Shown one piece after another: positions 57,862 through 64,000 of a stretch of 64,000 nucleotides of DNA. Within the stretch, counting starts at the first letter, position 1; every line of letters starts with the position of its first letter. The stretch is from positions 1-64,000 of the forward strand of contig JAFWDI010000008.1 of NCBI GenBank assembly GCA_017513125.1, in the 5' to 3' direction. The notes under the pieces were generated by a model. That model ran no database searches, was not told where the DNA came from, and was given only the letters and a program-made list of their open reading frames with translations. The translations under genes were made by a program, and so were the position numbers. The DNA is from Lachnospiraceae bacterium (lineage in GTDB: Bacteria > Bacillota > Clostridia > Lachnospirales > Lachnospiraceae).

Positions 57862-58524
57862 ATGTATACTATTACAGATCTGTTCGATCTCAATCACACG
57901 CTGGCGAAGGATTACCTCGCACAGTTCACGTATCCCTGGGAGGCGCTCGCGGGCATTAAGGAGCTGATTCTGACGCTGGGCCCGACGCTCGGCGAGGACT
58001 ACGAGGAAGTTTCGGAGCACGTTTGGGTGCATAAGACCGCGAAGGTCTTCCCCTCGGCGTATCTGGGCGCGCCCTGCATCATCGGTCCGAACACCGAGGT
58101 ACGCCACTGCGCGTTTGTCCGCGGTTCGGCGCTGGTCGGCGCGGACTGCGTGGTCGGAAACTCCGTGGAGCTGAAGAACGTGATCCTGTTCGATCATGTC
58201 CAGACGCCGCATTATAACTACGTGGGAGACTCGATCCTGGGTTATTACAGCCATATGGGCGCAGGCTCGATCACCTCGAACGTAAAGTCGGATAAGAAGC
58301 TCGTGGTCGTGCATAACGGCACGGAGCAGATCGAGACCGGCATTAAGAAGTTCGGCGCGATGCTCGGCGACCACGTCGAGGTCGGCTGCAACGCCGTGTG
58401 CAACCCCGGCACCGTGATCGGCCGCTGGAGCAGCGTCTACCCGACATCCTGCGTGCGCGGGGTCGTTCCGGAGAACAGCATCTGGCGCGATAACGGCGAG
58501 ATCCGCCCGCGGAACGCGGAGTGA
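57862..58524 (+). CDS. GlmU-like left-handed beta-helix acetyltransferase (no uridylyltransferase domain)
   Basis: 220 residues. Hexapeptide-repeat strands fill about 45-200 (for example GAPCIIGPNTEVRHCAFVRG, GDHVEVGCNAVCNPGTVIG). The segment HYNYVGDSILGYYSHMGAGSITSN matches the GlmU acetyltransferase site, with His117 and Tyr120 at the positions of the catalytic His and the Tyr of GlmU. GlmU proteins of 450 residues carry a nucleotidyltransferase domain first; this one does not. I infer glucosamine-1-phosphate N-acetylation. It is the first gene after the glmS ribozyme and 48 bases ahead of nagB. Confidence 0.8.
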   Translation: MYTITDLFDLNHTLAKDYLAQFTYPWEALAGIKELILTLGPTLGEDYEEVSEHVWVHKTAKVFPSAYLGAPCIIGPNTEVRHCAFVRGSALVGADCVVGNSVELKNVILFDHVQTPHYNYVGDSILGYYSHMGAGSITSNVKSDKKLVVVHNGTEQIETGIKKFGAMLGDHVEVGCNAVCNPGTVIGRWSSVYPTSCVRGVVPENSIWRDNGEIRPRNAE

Positions 58525-58572
58525 GCCTCTGCCTGCCGCGAAGAGTTTTTCAATGACAGAAGGAGAGATAAC

Positions 58573-59364
58573 ATGAGAGTTGTCATTCAGGATAATTACG
58601 AGAAGATGTGCAAGTGGGCCGCGGACTACATCGCCGCGAAGATCCGCGCGCATAAGGAAGACCGTCCCTTCGTGCTGGGTCTGCCCACGGGCTCCTCGCC
58701 GATCGGCGTCTATCAGGAACTGATCCGTCAGAATCAGGCGGGCGAGCTCAGTTTCGCGAACGTCGTCACGTTTAACATGGACGAGTATCTGGGGCTGCCG
58801 CACGAGCACGACCAGAGCTACTGGTACTTCATGCATGACACGTTCTTCGATCACCTGACCGACATGAAGCCGGAGAACATTAACATTCTGAACGGCATGA
58901 CCGACGATCCCGAGGGCGAGTGCGCCCGCTACGAGGAGAAGATCGCGTCCTACGGCGGGATCGACCTGTTCATGGGCGGCATCGGCGTGGACGGCCACCT
59001 GGCGTTTAACGAGCCCTACACTTCGCTCTCGTCCCGCACCGGCGTGCGCGACTTGACCACGGACACGCGCATCGTGAACAGCCGCTTCTTCGGGGGAGAT
59101 CCCGAGGCGGTGCCGGCGAAGGCACTGTCGGTGGGCATCGGTACCGTGACGGACTCGAAGGAGGTCCTCGTGCTGATCTCGGGCCATAACAAGGCCCGCG
59201 CACTGGCCGCGACCGTCGAGGGCGGTGTGAGCCAGAAGTGGACCTGCTCGGCGCTGCAGCTTCATAACGCGGCGATCATCGCCTGCGACGAGGAAGCCTG
59301 CGGCGAGCTGACCGTGGACACGTATAAGTATTTCCTGGACATCGAGCGGAGCCAGAGACTATAA
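58573..59364 (+). CDS. nagB: glucosamine-6-phosphate deaminase/isomerase (NagB)
   Basis: 263 residues, NagB family, close to the 242-266 usual length. LGLPTGSSPIGVYQELI near residue 35, the NMDEYLGLP segment with the catalytic Asp (near 69-76), and GIGVDGHLAFNEP (near 140) with the His/Asp/Glu set of the active site. The enzyme interconverts GlcN6P and fructose-6-phosphate plus ammonia; normally catabolic, it is reversible. Here it lies between an acetyltransferase and GlmM under a GlcN6P-sensing ribozyme, with no nagA in sight, so a synthetic role is plausible. 12 bases separate it from glmM. Confidence 0.95.
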   Translation: MRVVIQDNYEKMCKWAADYIAAKIRAHKEDRPFVLGLPTGSSPIGVYQELIRQNQAGELSFANVVTFNMDEYLGLPHEHDQSYWYFMHDTFFDHLTDMKPENINILNGMTDDPEGECARYEEKIASYGGIDLFMGGIGVDGHLAFNEPYTSLSSRTGVRDLTTDTRIVNSRFFGGDPEAVPAKALSVGIGTVTDSKEVLVLISGHNKARALAATVEGGVSQKWTCSALQLHNAAIIACDEEACGELTVDTYKYFLDIERSQRL

Positions 59365-59376
59365 GAGAGGTTTTAT

Positions 59377-60723
59377 ATGGGAAAATATTTCGGAACCGAC
59401 GGCTTCCGCGGGGAAGCGAACCTGACGCTGAACTATGAGCACGCGATCAAGATCGGCCGCTTCATCGGCTGGCACTTCGGCGCGCGCGAGGGCCGTAAGG
59501 CGAAGGTCGTGATCGGCAAGGACACCAGAAGATCTTCGTACATGTTCGAGTACGCGCTCTGCACGGGCCTGATGGCCTCGGGCGCGGACGCCTACATCAT
59601 GCACGTGACGACGACGCCTTCCGTTTCCTACATTGCCCGCGCGGACGACTTCGACTGCGGCATCATGATCTCGGCTTCGCACAACCCTTATTACGATAAC
59701 GGCATTAAGATCGTAAACGGCTACGGCGAGAAGATGGACGAGGAGACGCTCCTGAAGATCGAGGATTACATCGACGGGAAGTGCGAAGTGCCTCTCGCGG
59801 AGCGCGCGGAGATCGGCCGCACCGTGGACTACGTGGCGGGCCGGAACCGCTACATCGGCTACCTGATCTCGCTTTCGAGCTTCAGCTTTAAGGACGTGAA
59901 GGTGGGCCTGGACTGTGCGAACGGCGCTTCCTGGTCGATCGCGAAGGGCGTGTTCGACGCGCTGGGTGCGAAGACCTACGTCATGAACGCGGAGCCCGAC
60001 GGCTATAATATCAATACGGACTGCGGCTCGACGCACATCGAGCACCTGCAGAAGTTCGTCGTGGAGAACGGGCTGGACATCGGCTTCGCGTACGACGGAG
60101 ACGCGGACCGCTGCCTGTGCGTGGATGAGAAGGGGAACGTCGTGACCGGCGACCACATCATCTACATCTGCGGCCTGTACATGAAGGAGAAAGGCCTCCT
60201 CGCGAATAACAAGGTCGTCACCACGGTCATGTCGAACTTCGGCCTGTATAAGGCTCTGGACGCGGTCGGAATCGAGTACGAGAAGACGAAGGTCGGCGAC
60301 AAGTACGTTTATGAGAACATGGTCGCGAACGGACACCGCATCGGCGGCGAGCAGTCGGGCCACATCATCTTCACGAAGTACGCAAACACCGGCGACGGCA
60401 TCCTGACGAGCCTGAAGCTCATGGAGGTCATGCTGGATAAGGAGAAGCCCATGAGCGAGCTCGCGGCGCCGGTCGTGTTCTATCCGCAGGTGCTGAAGAA
60501 CGTGCGCGTGAAGTCGAAGCCCGAAGCGCAGAACGACCCCGACGTTCAGGCGGCGGTCGCGAAGGTCGCGGAGGAGCTCGGCGATACCGGCCGGATCCTC
60601 GTTCGCGAGAGCGGCACCGAGCCGGTCATCCGCGTGATGGTCGAGGCGGGCACCGGGGAGATCTGTGAGAAGTATGTGGATAGTGTGATCGATGTGATCA
60701 CGCAGAAGGGTCATCTGGAATAA
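59377..60723 (+). CDS. glmM: phosphoglucosamine mutase GlmM
   Basis: 448 residues. N-terminal KYFGTDGFRGEAN is the GlmM-type start; the phosphoserine loop ISASHNPYYDNGIKIV has Ser101; the metal loop DGDADR and the sugar loop GGEQSGH follow in order, and the C-terminal phosphate loop RESGTEPVIRVM is intact. It converts GlcN6P to GlcN1P. Together with NagB and the GlmU-like acetyltransferase it would give a complete path to GlcNAc-1-phosphate. A structured repeat element follows and probably ends transcription. Confidence 0.95.
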   Translation: MGKYFGTDGFRGEANLTLNYEHAIKIGRFIGWHFGAREGRKAKVVIGKDTRRSSYMFEYALCTGLMASGADAYIMHVTTTPSVSYIARADDFDCGIMISASHNPYYDNGIKIVNGYGEKMDEETLLKIEDYIDGKCEVPLAERAEIGRTVDYVAGRNRYIGYLISLSSFSFKDVKVGLDCANGASWSIAKGVFDALGAKTYVMNAEPDGYNINTDCGSTHIEHLQKFVVENGLDIGFAYDGDADRCLCVDEKGNVVTGDHIIYICGLYMKEKGLLANNKVVTTVMSNFGLYKALDAVGIEYEKTKVGDKYVYENMVANGHRIGGEQSGHIIFTKYANTGDGILTSLKLMEVMLDKEKPMSELAAPVVFYPQVLKNVRVKSKPEAQNDPDVQAAVAKVAEELGDTGRILVRESGTEPVIRVMVEAGTGEICEKYVDSVIDVITQKGHLE

Positions 60724-60773
60724 TCTGCGGGCAATGCTTTCCTGTTCCGGAGAGTCCGGCATCCGTCGCCCAT

Positions 60774-60999
60774 GGCAGTACGGTTGGAGGAGACTTGAGC
60801 CGCGACCATGAAAGACTGACTGAACACCGAAAAAACAGAGGGAGGAATGTTTGCTTCCGGGCAAATTCATTCCGGCACAACTGAGGCGGGAAGACCCTTT
60901 CGAGTCTTCCCGCCGAATTTGTGCTGTGCCCTCTGTTTTTTCGAAGTGTGAAGTCTGTTCTTTCAGGGAGCGGTGAACGTTTCCGCCAACCGTGCTGCC
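60774..60999 (+). ncRNA. structured repeat element, copy B (unrecognised family)
   Basis: Outer 21-base arms 60774-60794 with 60979-60999 (one mismatch plus wobbles); conserved CGCGACCATGAA near 60801 and TTTCAGGGAGCGG near 60961; perfect 14-bp stem GAAAAAACAGAGGG/CCCTCTGTTTTTTC (about 60829-60842 with 60929-60942), hairpin GGAATG-TTTGC/GCAAA..CATTCC, hairpin GGCGGGAAGAC/GTCTTCCCGCC after CTGA, itself inside GCACAA/TTGTGC. The T6 and A6 tracts would make it act as a two-way terminator between the convergent glmM and dehydrogenase genes. Confidence 0.75.
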
Positions 61000-61011
61000 G
61001 TGGGGCGGGGG

Positions 61012-62532
61012 CTAGTCTCTCCGGAACAGATCCCTCGTATACACCCTGTCTGCCACATCGTCCAGCGCACTGTCGTAGCGGTTCGCGATGATGCACCCGC
61101 TCATCCGTTTAAACTCATCCAGGTCATTGACTACGCGGCTCCCGAAGAACGTGGAACCGTCCTCCAGCGTCGGCTCATACACGATGACCTCGGCGCCCTT
61201 CGCCTTGATGCGCTTCATCACGCCCTGGATGGATGAGTGGCGGAAATTGTCCGAGTTCGCCTTCATGGTCAGCCGGTAGACGCCTACGGTGACGGGATGT
61301 TCGCGGTCGCGGGCGTAGGCATTGTTCGAATAGCTGTAGCCTCCCGCCATCTCCAGCACGCGGTCCGCGATGAAATCCTTCCGGGTGCGGTTCGACTCCA
61401 CGATCGCACCGATCAGGTTCTCGGGCACGTCGCGGTAGTTCGCGAGCAGCTGCTTTGTGTCCTTCGGGAGGCAGTAGCCGCCGTAGCCGAAGGAGGGGTT
61501 GTTATAGAAGTCGCCCACGCGCGGATCCAGGCAGACTCCGCGGATGATGTCCGCGGTGGAGAGGCCCTTCACCTCGGCGTAGGTGTCCAGCTCGTTGAAG
61601 AATGACACGCGCAGCGCCAGATAGGTGTTCACGAACAGCTTCACGGCTTCCGCTTCAGTAGTGCCCATGAACAATGTCTCGGCCGGCGGTTCCTCGGCCG
61701 CCTGCTCGAGCAGTGATGCGAACACCCGTGCGTACTCCTCGCTGCCGGGCTCGCGGCCCACGATGATTCGGCTCGGGTGGAGGTTGTCGTAAAGTGCTTT
61801 CGATTCGCGCAGAAATTCCGGGCTGAAGAGGATCCGGTCGAGGCCGAAATACCGGCGCAGCTTCCGGGTGTAGCCCACGGGGATCGTGGATTTGATGACG
61901 ATCGCAGGCGGGGCCTTCCGGTCTGCTGTGCAGCTGCGGACGGTCGCTATGACATCCTCGATCGCCGAGCAGTCGAAGAAGTTCTGCTTCGGGTCGTAGT
62001 TCGTCGGCGCGCAGATGATGATGTAGTCCGCGTCGGCGTAGGCTGCGGCCCCGTCGGTCGTTGCGGTGAGGTTCAGCGTGCGGGTGCCGGCTTTCGCCTC
62101 CGCGAAGAAGCGCTCAATGTACTCGCTTCGTATCGGAGATTCGAACCGGTTCAGCATATCGACCTTTTCGGGGATGACGTCGACGGCGGTCACCCGGTGA
62201 TGCTGTGAGAGGAGAACGGCCAGCGACAGGCCGACGTAGCCTGCGCCTGCAACCGCGATCCGGAAAGTCTTTCCCACGGGGAGGCCGTCCGCTCCGGGTG
62301 CATCGGCCTGCTCCGCTGCGGGGGCCGTGAACAGGGAGGCCGGATCGAAGTCCAGGGCTTCCGCCAGCGCCGTCAGCTGCACGATCGAGGGAGTGTACTC
62401 GCGCGTCTCGATCTTACTGATCATGGAGCGGTGGATGCCGGTTATTGCGGCCAGCTGTGTCTGGGAAAGCTTCCGGGCTTTTCTCATTTCGGAGACGGTC
62501 TTCGCCAGGAGCGGGAGAGAAAAGGTCTTCAT
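61012..62532 (-). CDS. XRE-type HTH domain fused to a nucleotide-sugar dehydrogenase (UDP-glucose 6-dehydrogenase family)
   Basis: 506 residues on the minus strand. Residues 1-65 form a Cro/C1-type HTH ([21 protein letters not shown], then [12 protein letters not shown]). A short linker leads to a UDP-glucose/GDP-mannose dehydrogenase chain: Rossmann loop [13 protein letters not shown] near 93, [17 protein letters not shown], and the catalytic cysteine in GGYCLPK (Cys354) with the NNPSFGYGG lead. The enzyme half oxidises a UDP-hexose to the uronate for polysaccharide. The fused DNA-binding part is unusual and suggests that the enzyme also regulates transcription, possibly of its own gene. Reads toward glmM. 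Confidence 0.92.
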   Translation of the reverse strand: MKTFSLPLLAKTVSEMRKARKLSQTQLAAITGIHRSMISKIETREYTPSIVQLTALAEALDFDPASLFTAPAAEQADAPGADGLPVGKTFRIAVAGAGYVGLSLAVLLSQHHRVTAVDVIPEKVDMLNRFESPIRSEYIERFFAEAKAGTRTLNLTATTDGAAAYADADYIIICAPTNYDPKQNFFDCSAIEDVIATVRSCTADRKAPPAIVIKSTIPVGYTRKLRRYFGLDRILFSPEFLRESKALYDNLHPSRIIVGREPGSEEYARVFASLLEQAAEEPPAETLFMGTTEAEAVKLFVNTYLALRVSFFNELDTYAEVKGLSTADIIRGVCLDPRVGDFYNNPSFGYGGYCLPKDTKQLLANYRDVPENLIGAIVESNRTRKDFIADRVLEMAGGYSYSNNAYARDREHPVTVGVYRLTMKANSDNFRHSSIQGVMKRIKAKGAEVIVYEPTLEDGSTFFGSRVVNDLDEFKRMSGCIIANRYDSALDDVADRVYTRDLFRRD

Positions 62533-62579
62533 GGTCCGTAGAGATCCTTTCTGTTACGAATTATCACAAAACAGGTACT

Positions 62580-62609
62580 AATCTACCACCGAACAGTGGG
62601 AAAATGCAA
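62580..62609 (-). promoter_or_regulatory. promoter of the HTH-dehydrogenase gene with an internal dyad
   Basis: Minus strand TTGCAT (62609-62604), 18-base spacer, TAGATT (62585-62580). The spacer contains the imperfect palindrome CCACCGAACAGTGG (62586-62599, + strand), directly against the -10. Confidence 0.6.
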
Positions 62610-62662
62610 GCAAAAGCCACCAAACGGACGCAAATTATAACAGGAAAAATCACGAACTCTTT

Positions 62663-62671
62663 TGCTATAAT
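62663..62671 (+). promoter_or_regulatory. extended -10 promoter of the flavin reductase gene
   Basis: TG-C-TATAAT at 62663-62671, about 25 bases before the AAAAGGAGGG ribosome site. Divergent from the HTH-dehydrogenase promoter. Confidence 0.7.
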
Positions 62672-62702
62672 ACAGATGAACGAATGAAAAGGAGGGATCA
62701 TC

Positions 62703-63272
62703 ATGCCCGAAAAGAAAGCCTGGCGCCCCGGAAACATGCTCTTTCCGCTCCCCGCGGTACTCGTGACCTGCGCGGATGAGGAGGGCCGCCCGAACGTGAT
62801 GACCGCAGCCTGGACCGGCACGATCTGCTCGGATCCGGCGATGGTCTATGTGTCGATCCGGCCGGACCGGTATTCACACGATATCATCGAGCGGACCGGG
62901 GTGTATACATTGAACCTGACGACCGCGGGCATGGCGCGCGCCGTGGACTACTGCGGCGTGAAGAGCGGGGCGAACGAGGATAAGTTCGAGGCCTGCGGGC
63001 TGAAGACATGGCCCGGACAGACCGTCCCGGTCCCGTATCTGGACGCGAGCCCCGTCTGCCTGGAGTGCCGCGTGACGGAAGTAAAGCATCTGGGTTCCCA
63101 CGACATGTTCCTCGCGGAGGTCACCGCGGTGCTCGTGGACGAGCGGTACATGAACGAGAAGGGGCGTTTCTGCCTCGAAGACTCGAACCTGCTGTCGTTT
63201 ATCCACGGCGAGTATTTCGCGACCGGAGAGAAGTGCGAGCGCTTCGGAGGAAGCGTCCGGAAAAAGAAATAA
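62703..63272 (+). CDS. flavin reductase-like FMN-binding protein
   Basis: 189 residues with the split-barrel flavin reductase pattern: PLPAVLVTCADEEGRPNVMTAAWTGTICSDPAMVYVSIRP at the start, then RYSHDIIERTGVYTLNL, the typical FMN-contact block, and a conserved late histidine in SFIHGEYF. Such proteins reduce FMN with NAD(P)H or act as small flavoproteins in anaerobes. Basic tail SVRKKK. It is followed 63 bases later by the second glycyl radical enzyme and may be co-transcribed with it. Confidence 0.88.
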   Translation: MPEKKAWRPGNMLFPLPAVLVTCADEEGRPNVMTAAWTGTICSDPAMVYVSIRPDRYSHDIIERTGVYTLNLTTAGMARAVDYCGVKSGANEDKFEACGLKTWPGQTVPVPYLDASPVCLECRVTEVKHLGSHDMFLAEVTAVLVDERYMNEKGRFCLEDSNLLSFIHGEYFATGEKCERFGGSVRKKK

Positions 63273-63335
63273 TTACCCTTTTAGGCATCCCGGAGAGGCA
63301 TAACTGAAAGAAAGTTTCGGAAAGGAGATCCGGTT

Positions 63336-64000
63336 ATGTACACATTGAGTCCCATCACGGAGCGCGTGGAGCGCATCCGCGCGAAGTACCGCGACACGGT
63401 GCCGTTCGTCGACACGACGCGGTACCGCATCGTCACGGAATTTTACACGACACACAGGAACCTGTCCGGGAACCTGCGCAGGGCCTATAATTTTAAAAAT
63501 CTCTGCGAGAAGATCCCCTGCACGATCCACGACGACGAGGTCATCGTGGGCAGCTATACGCAGACGTATAAGGCGACGGCACTGTACCCGGAGAACTCGA
63601 TCGACTGGATGATCACGGAGATCCAGACCGGGTCGCTCTGGGAGCGCGAGGTCGATCCGTACCAGATCACCGAGGAGGATAAGGAGTACATCCTCGCGAC
63701 CGCCGACTACTGGCTGGGCGAGTGCATGAACTCGAAGATGGATCCGTACATTCCGCAGAAGTACCAGGACACCGCGAATAACGGCGCGCTGTACTTCACG
63801 AAGACCGGCATCTGCCCGCAGCCCGTGGGCCATTTCGCGCCGAACTACCAGAAGGTCATCCGCGAGGGCCTCGCGTCGGTGAAGGCGGAGGCGGAGCAGC
63901 GGATGCTCGACCTCGAGGAGAAGGGCTTCGAGCATGACGACGCGAAGAAGTACCGGTTTTATCGCGGCGTCGTCGCGGTCTGCGAGGGCATGATCACGTT
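63336..64000 (+). CDS. glycyl radical enzyme (PFL-like), N-terminal part, cut by the window end
   Basis: The open frame from ATG 63336 (GGAAAGGAGAT ahead) runs off the window after 221 codons. The segments TTRYRIVTEFYTTHRNLSGNLRRAYNF and IPCTIHDDEVIVGSYTQTYKATALYPEN are typical of the N-terminal helical region of glycyl radical dehydratases and lyases, and are diverged from the enzyme at 17662. The active-site cysteine and glycyl site lie beyond the window. Product and substrate are unknown; an activase gene may follow outside. Confidence 0.8.
   Translation, partial: MYTLSPITERVERIRAKYRDTVPFVDTTRYRIVTEFYTTHRNLSGNLRRAYNFKNLCEKIPCTIHDDEVIVGSYTQTYKATALYPENSIDWMITEIQTGSLWEREVDPYQITEEDKEYILATADYWLGECMNSKMDPYIPQKYQDTANNGALYFTKTGICPQPVGHFAPNYQKVIREGLASVKAEAEQRMLDLEEKGFEHDDAKKYRFYRGVVAVCEGMIT

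Noticed and set aside
57615-57959. 114-codon + strand frame across the ribozyme
   Set aside because: It reads through the ribozyme core and out of frame into the acetyltransferase gene; no ribosome site.

Overview
The window comes from a GC-rich, Gram-positive-type anaerobe of the Clostridia (Lachnospiraceae/Oscillospiraceae-like). The evidence is the gene order rpsF-ssb-rpsR-gdpP-rplI-dnaB, a glmS-class ribozyme, AGGAGG-type ribosome-binding sites, lipobox-anchored transporter binding proteins, glycyl radical enzymes, and a Firmicutes-type RND exporter with no adaptor gene beside it. I cannot name a genus from sequence alone. Almost all genes read on the + strand; the exceptions are two tRNAs, a short-chain dehydrogenase and a nucleotide-sugar dehydrogenase.

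Layout. 1-1.6 kb: the C-terminal piece of a His-rich CobW-type metallochaperone and a second CobW GTPase with an unusual C-terminal domain. 1.7-12.2 kb: a sugar salvage region: dihydroxyacetone-kinase-like DhaK and DhaL, an RbsD/FucU mutarotase, a ribose-type ABC importer, then MtnK-like kinase, MtnA-like isomerase, a PfkB kinase and a class II aldolase. MtnK + MtnA + aldolase is the DHAP-shunt / 5-deoxyribose disposal set, so the importer probably brings in 5-methylthioribose or a 5-deoxypentose, which is split to DHAP and an aldehyde. 12.3-20.1 kb: a membrane-anchored SurA/PrsA-like protein, a 1400-residue RND exporter with a long coiled-coil insert, and a glycyl radical enzyme. 20.1-25.5 kb: a degenerate repeat, a P-loop kinase, a small membrane protein, an Asp/Glu racemase, a small unknown protein, a cupin and a UvrA paralogue. 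25.5-40.9 kb: housekeeping (tRNA-Leu, tRNA-Ile2, rpoB, rpoC, aminotransferase, two unknown proteins, pyruvate kinase, clpB). 41-48.4 kb: a peptide/nickel-type ABC transporter in two transcription units that share a three-copy palindromic operator, then a LeuCD-like hydro-lyase. 48.5-56.5 kb: mgtE and the rpsF-dnaB block, then vanZ. 56.6-64 kb: an SDR, the glmS-ribozyme-controlled amino-sugar operon, an HTH-dehydrogenase fusion, a flavin reductase and the start of a second glycyl radical enzyme.

Most interesting points. (1) A clear glmS self-cleaving ribozyme (about 57690-57835) sits not on glmS but in front of a GlmU-like acetyltransferase, NagB and GlmM. These three enzymes could run from fructose-6-phosphate to GlcNAc-1-phosphate, which suggests that NagB here works in the biosynthetic direction under GlcN6P feedback. 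(2) Three copies of a roughly 225-nt structured element (51201-51436 minus, 51501-51726 plus, 60774-60999 plus) share short conserved single-stranded words while their stems change in a compensatory way; I do not recognise this family. (3) A GAACA-N12-TGTTC palindrome occurs three times around the two promoters of the transporter locus. (4) An XRE-type HTH domain is fused to a nucleotide-sugar dehydrogenase whose own promoter carries a dyad.
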